DNA of 64,000 nucleotides. Source: DASQPR01 sp963836785. GTDB lineage: Bacteria > Actinomycetota > Actinomycetes > Mycobacteriales > Micromonosporaceae. The notes beneath the pieces were generated by a model. That model had not been told where the DNA came from, did no database searches, and saw nothing but the letters and a program-made list of their open reading frames with translations. Of the stretch, positions 63,763-64,000 are shown piece by piece. The first letter of the stretch is position 1. Each line of letters starts with the position of its first letter. A program made the position numbers and the translations under genes. The DNA is taken from NCBI GenBank assembly GCA_963836785.1, contig CAWIKW010000009.1, forward strand, positions 1-64,000. Direction: 5' to 3'.

Positions 63763-64000
63763 TCACAGCCGTTCGAAGCCACGCATGAGCTCCCAGTCCG
63801 TGACCGCGGCGTCGAACGCGGCCAACTCGACGCGCGCGTTGTTGGCATAGTGCGCCACGACCTCGTCCCCGAATGCGGCCACCGCGATCGGGGACGACTC
63901 CCACGCGCCGAGGGCCTCCCGCAGCGTCGGCGGCATCCGGAGCCCCTCGGTGTCGCCGTACGCGTTGCCGGGATACTCCGGCTCCAGCCTCAGATCGTGT
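63763..64000 (-). CDS. Glutamine synthetase-like enzyme, C-terminal part (truncated by window end)
   Basis: Minus-strand frame entering at 64000 reads LRLEPEYPGNAYGD.., MPPTLREALGAWESSPIAVAAFGDEVVAHY and ends AAFDAAVTDWELMRGFERL, the typical C-terminus of GlnA3/GlnA4-type gamma-glutamylpolyamine or ethanolamide synthetases in Streptomyces. Stop TGA at 63763-63765. It is first in the operon with the aldehyde dehydrogenase, SDR and hydrolase. The active site lies outside the window. Confidence 0.88.
   Translation of the reverse strand, partial: HDLRLEPEYPGNAYGDTEGLRMPPTLREALGAWESSPIAVAAFGDEVVAHYANNARVELAAFDAAVTDWELMRGFERL

Overview
The window is high-GC DNA from a Gram-positive actinomycete. 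GTG/TTG starts behind GGAGG-type ribosome sites, stop/start overlaps (ATGA, GTGA), lipobox lipoproteins and actinobacterial-only families (DUF3052, DUF3145, Rv2578c radical SAM, ROK/xylFGH, FasR, archaeal-type AspRS) point to the class Actinomycetia. No species can be named from sequence alone. The gene order ahpE-DUF3052 ... aceE ... PucR regulator-fabD-(fabH)-acpP-fabF-accD recalls Mycobacterium tuberculosis Rv2238c-Rv2247, and fasR-fabD-fabH-acpP-fabF-DUF3145 recalls Streptomyces coelicolor SCO2386-2391. Here the ahpE and fab ends are separated by about 20 kb of inserted metabolic and transport genes.

Layout. 0-2 kb: an M55 D-aminopeptidase, a tyrosine-integrase remnant and tRNA-Val(UAC), which look like the scar of an integrative element. 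2-8 kb (minus): ahpE, DUF3052, a fused alpha/beta 2-oxoacid dehydrogenase E1 and an S9 peptidase. 8-13 kb: a xylose-type ABC importer (xylF, hairpin, single-domain xylG, xylH) and a ROK regulator. 13-20 kb: aceE, a divergent MFS exporter/XRE regulator pair, and an L,D-transpeptidase lipoprotein. 20-33 kb: gltX, then a translationally coupled trio (membrane protein with a very acidic cytosolic tail, membrane pseudokinase, FasR with a basic N-terminal extension) leading into the type II fatty-acid operon fabD-fabH-acpP-fabF-accD and DUF3145. FabD carries a C-terminal biotinyl/lipoyl-like domain. 33-44 kb: a small unknown protein, a saccharopine-dehydrogenase-like enzyme, a HelD/HelR-type helicase, a class II amidotransferase, a folD-fchA pair in which FolD lacks its catalytic lysine, small proteins, Smr, a DMT transporter, and an intein-split Rv2578c-type radical SAM gene with an SOS box. 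44-55 kb: YdeI, an unknown Rossmann-like protein, methyltransferases, a thioesterase, a crotonase, an aspartyl-tRNA synthetase under an Asp-specific T-box, a PLP dehydratase, an aminoglycoside-phosphotransferase fragment, a P-loop kinase and a second S9 peptidase. 55-64 kb: GNAT, DUF3533-like membrane protein, PPOX, LLM oxidoreductase, an HxlR/RibD pair, an isochorismatase-like hydrolase, and a gamma-glutamylation catabolic operon (glutamine synthetase - aldehyde dehydrogenase - SDR - gamma-glutamyl hydrolase) that runs off the end.

Notable points. Three genes within 5 kb (acidic-tail protein, pseudokinase, fabH) each need one base removed to read through. This suggests local assembly indels, or real decay. 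Several intergenic gaps carry different short tandem arrays; some repeat the neighbouring gene's stop codon. The best candidate for an undescribed system is the acidic-tail protein/pseudokinase/FasR module in front of the fatty-acid genes. All family assignments come from motif reading without a database search.
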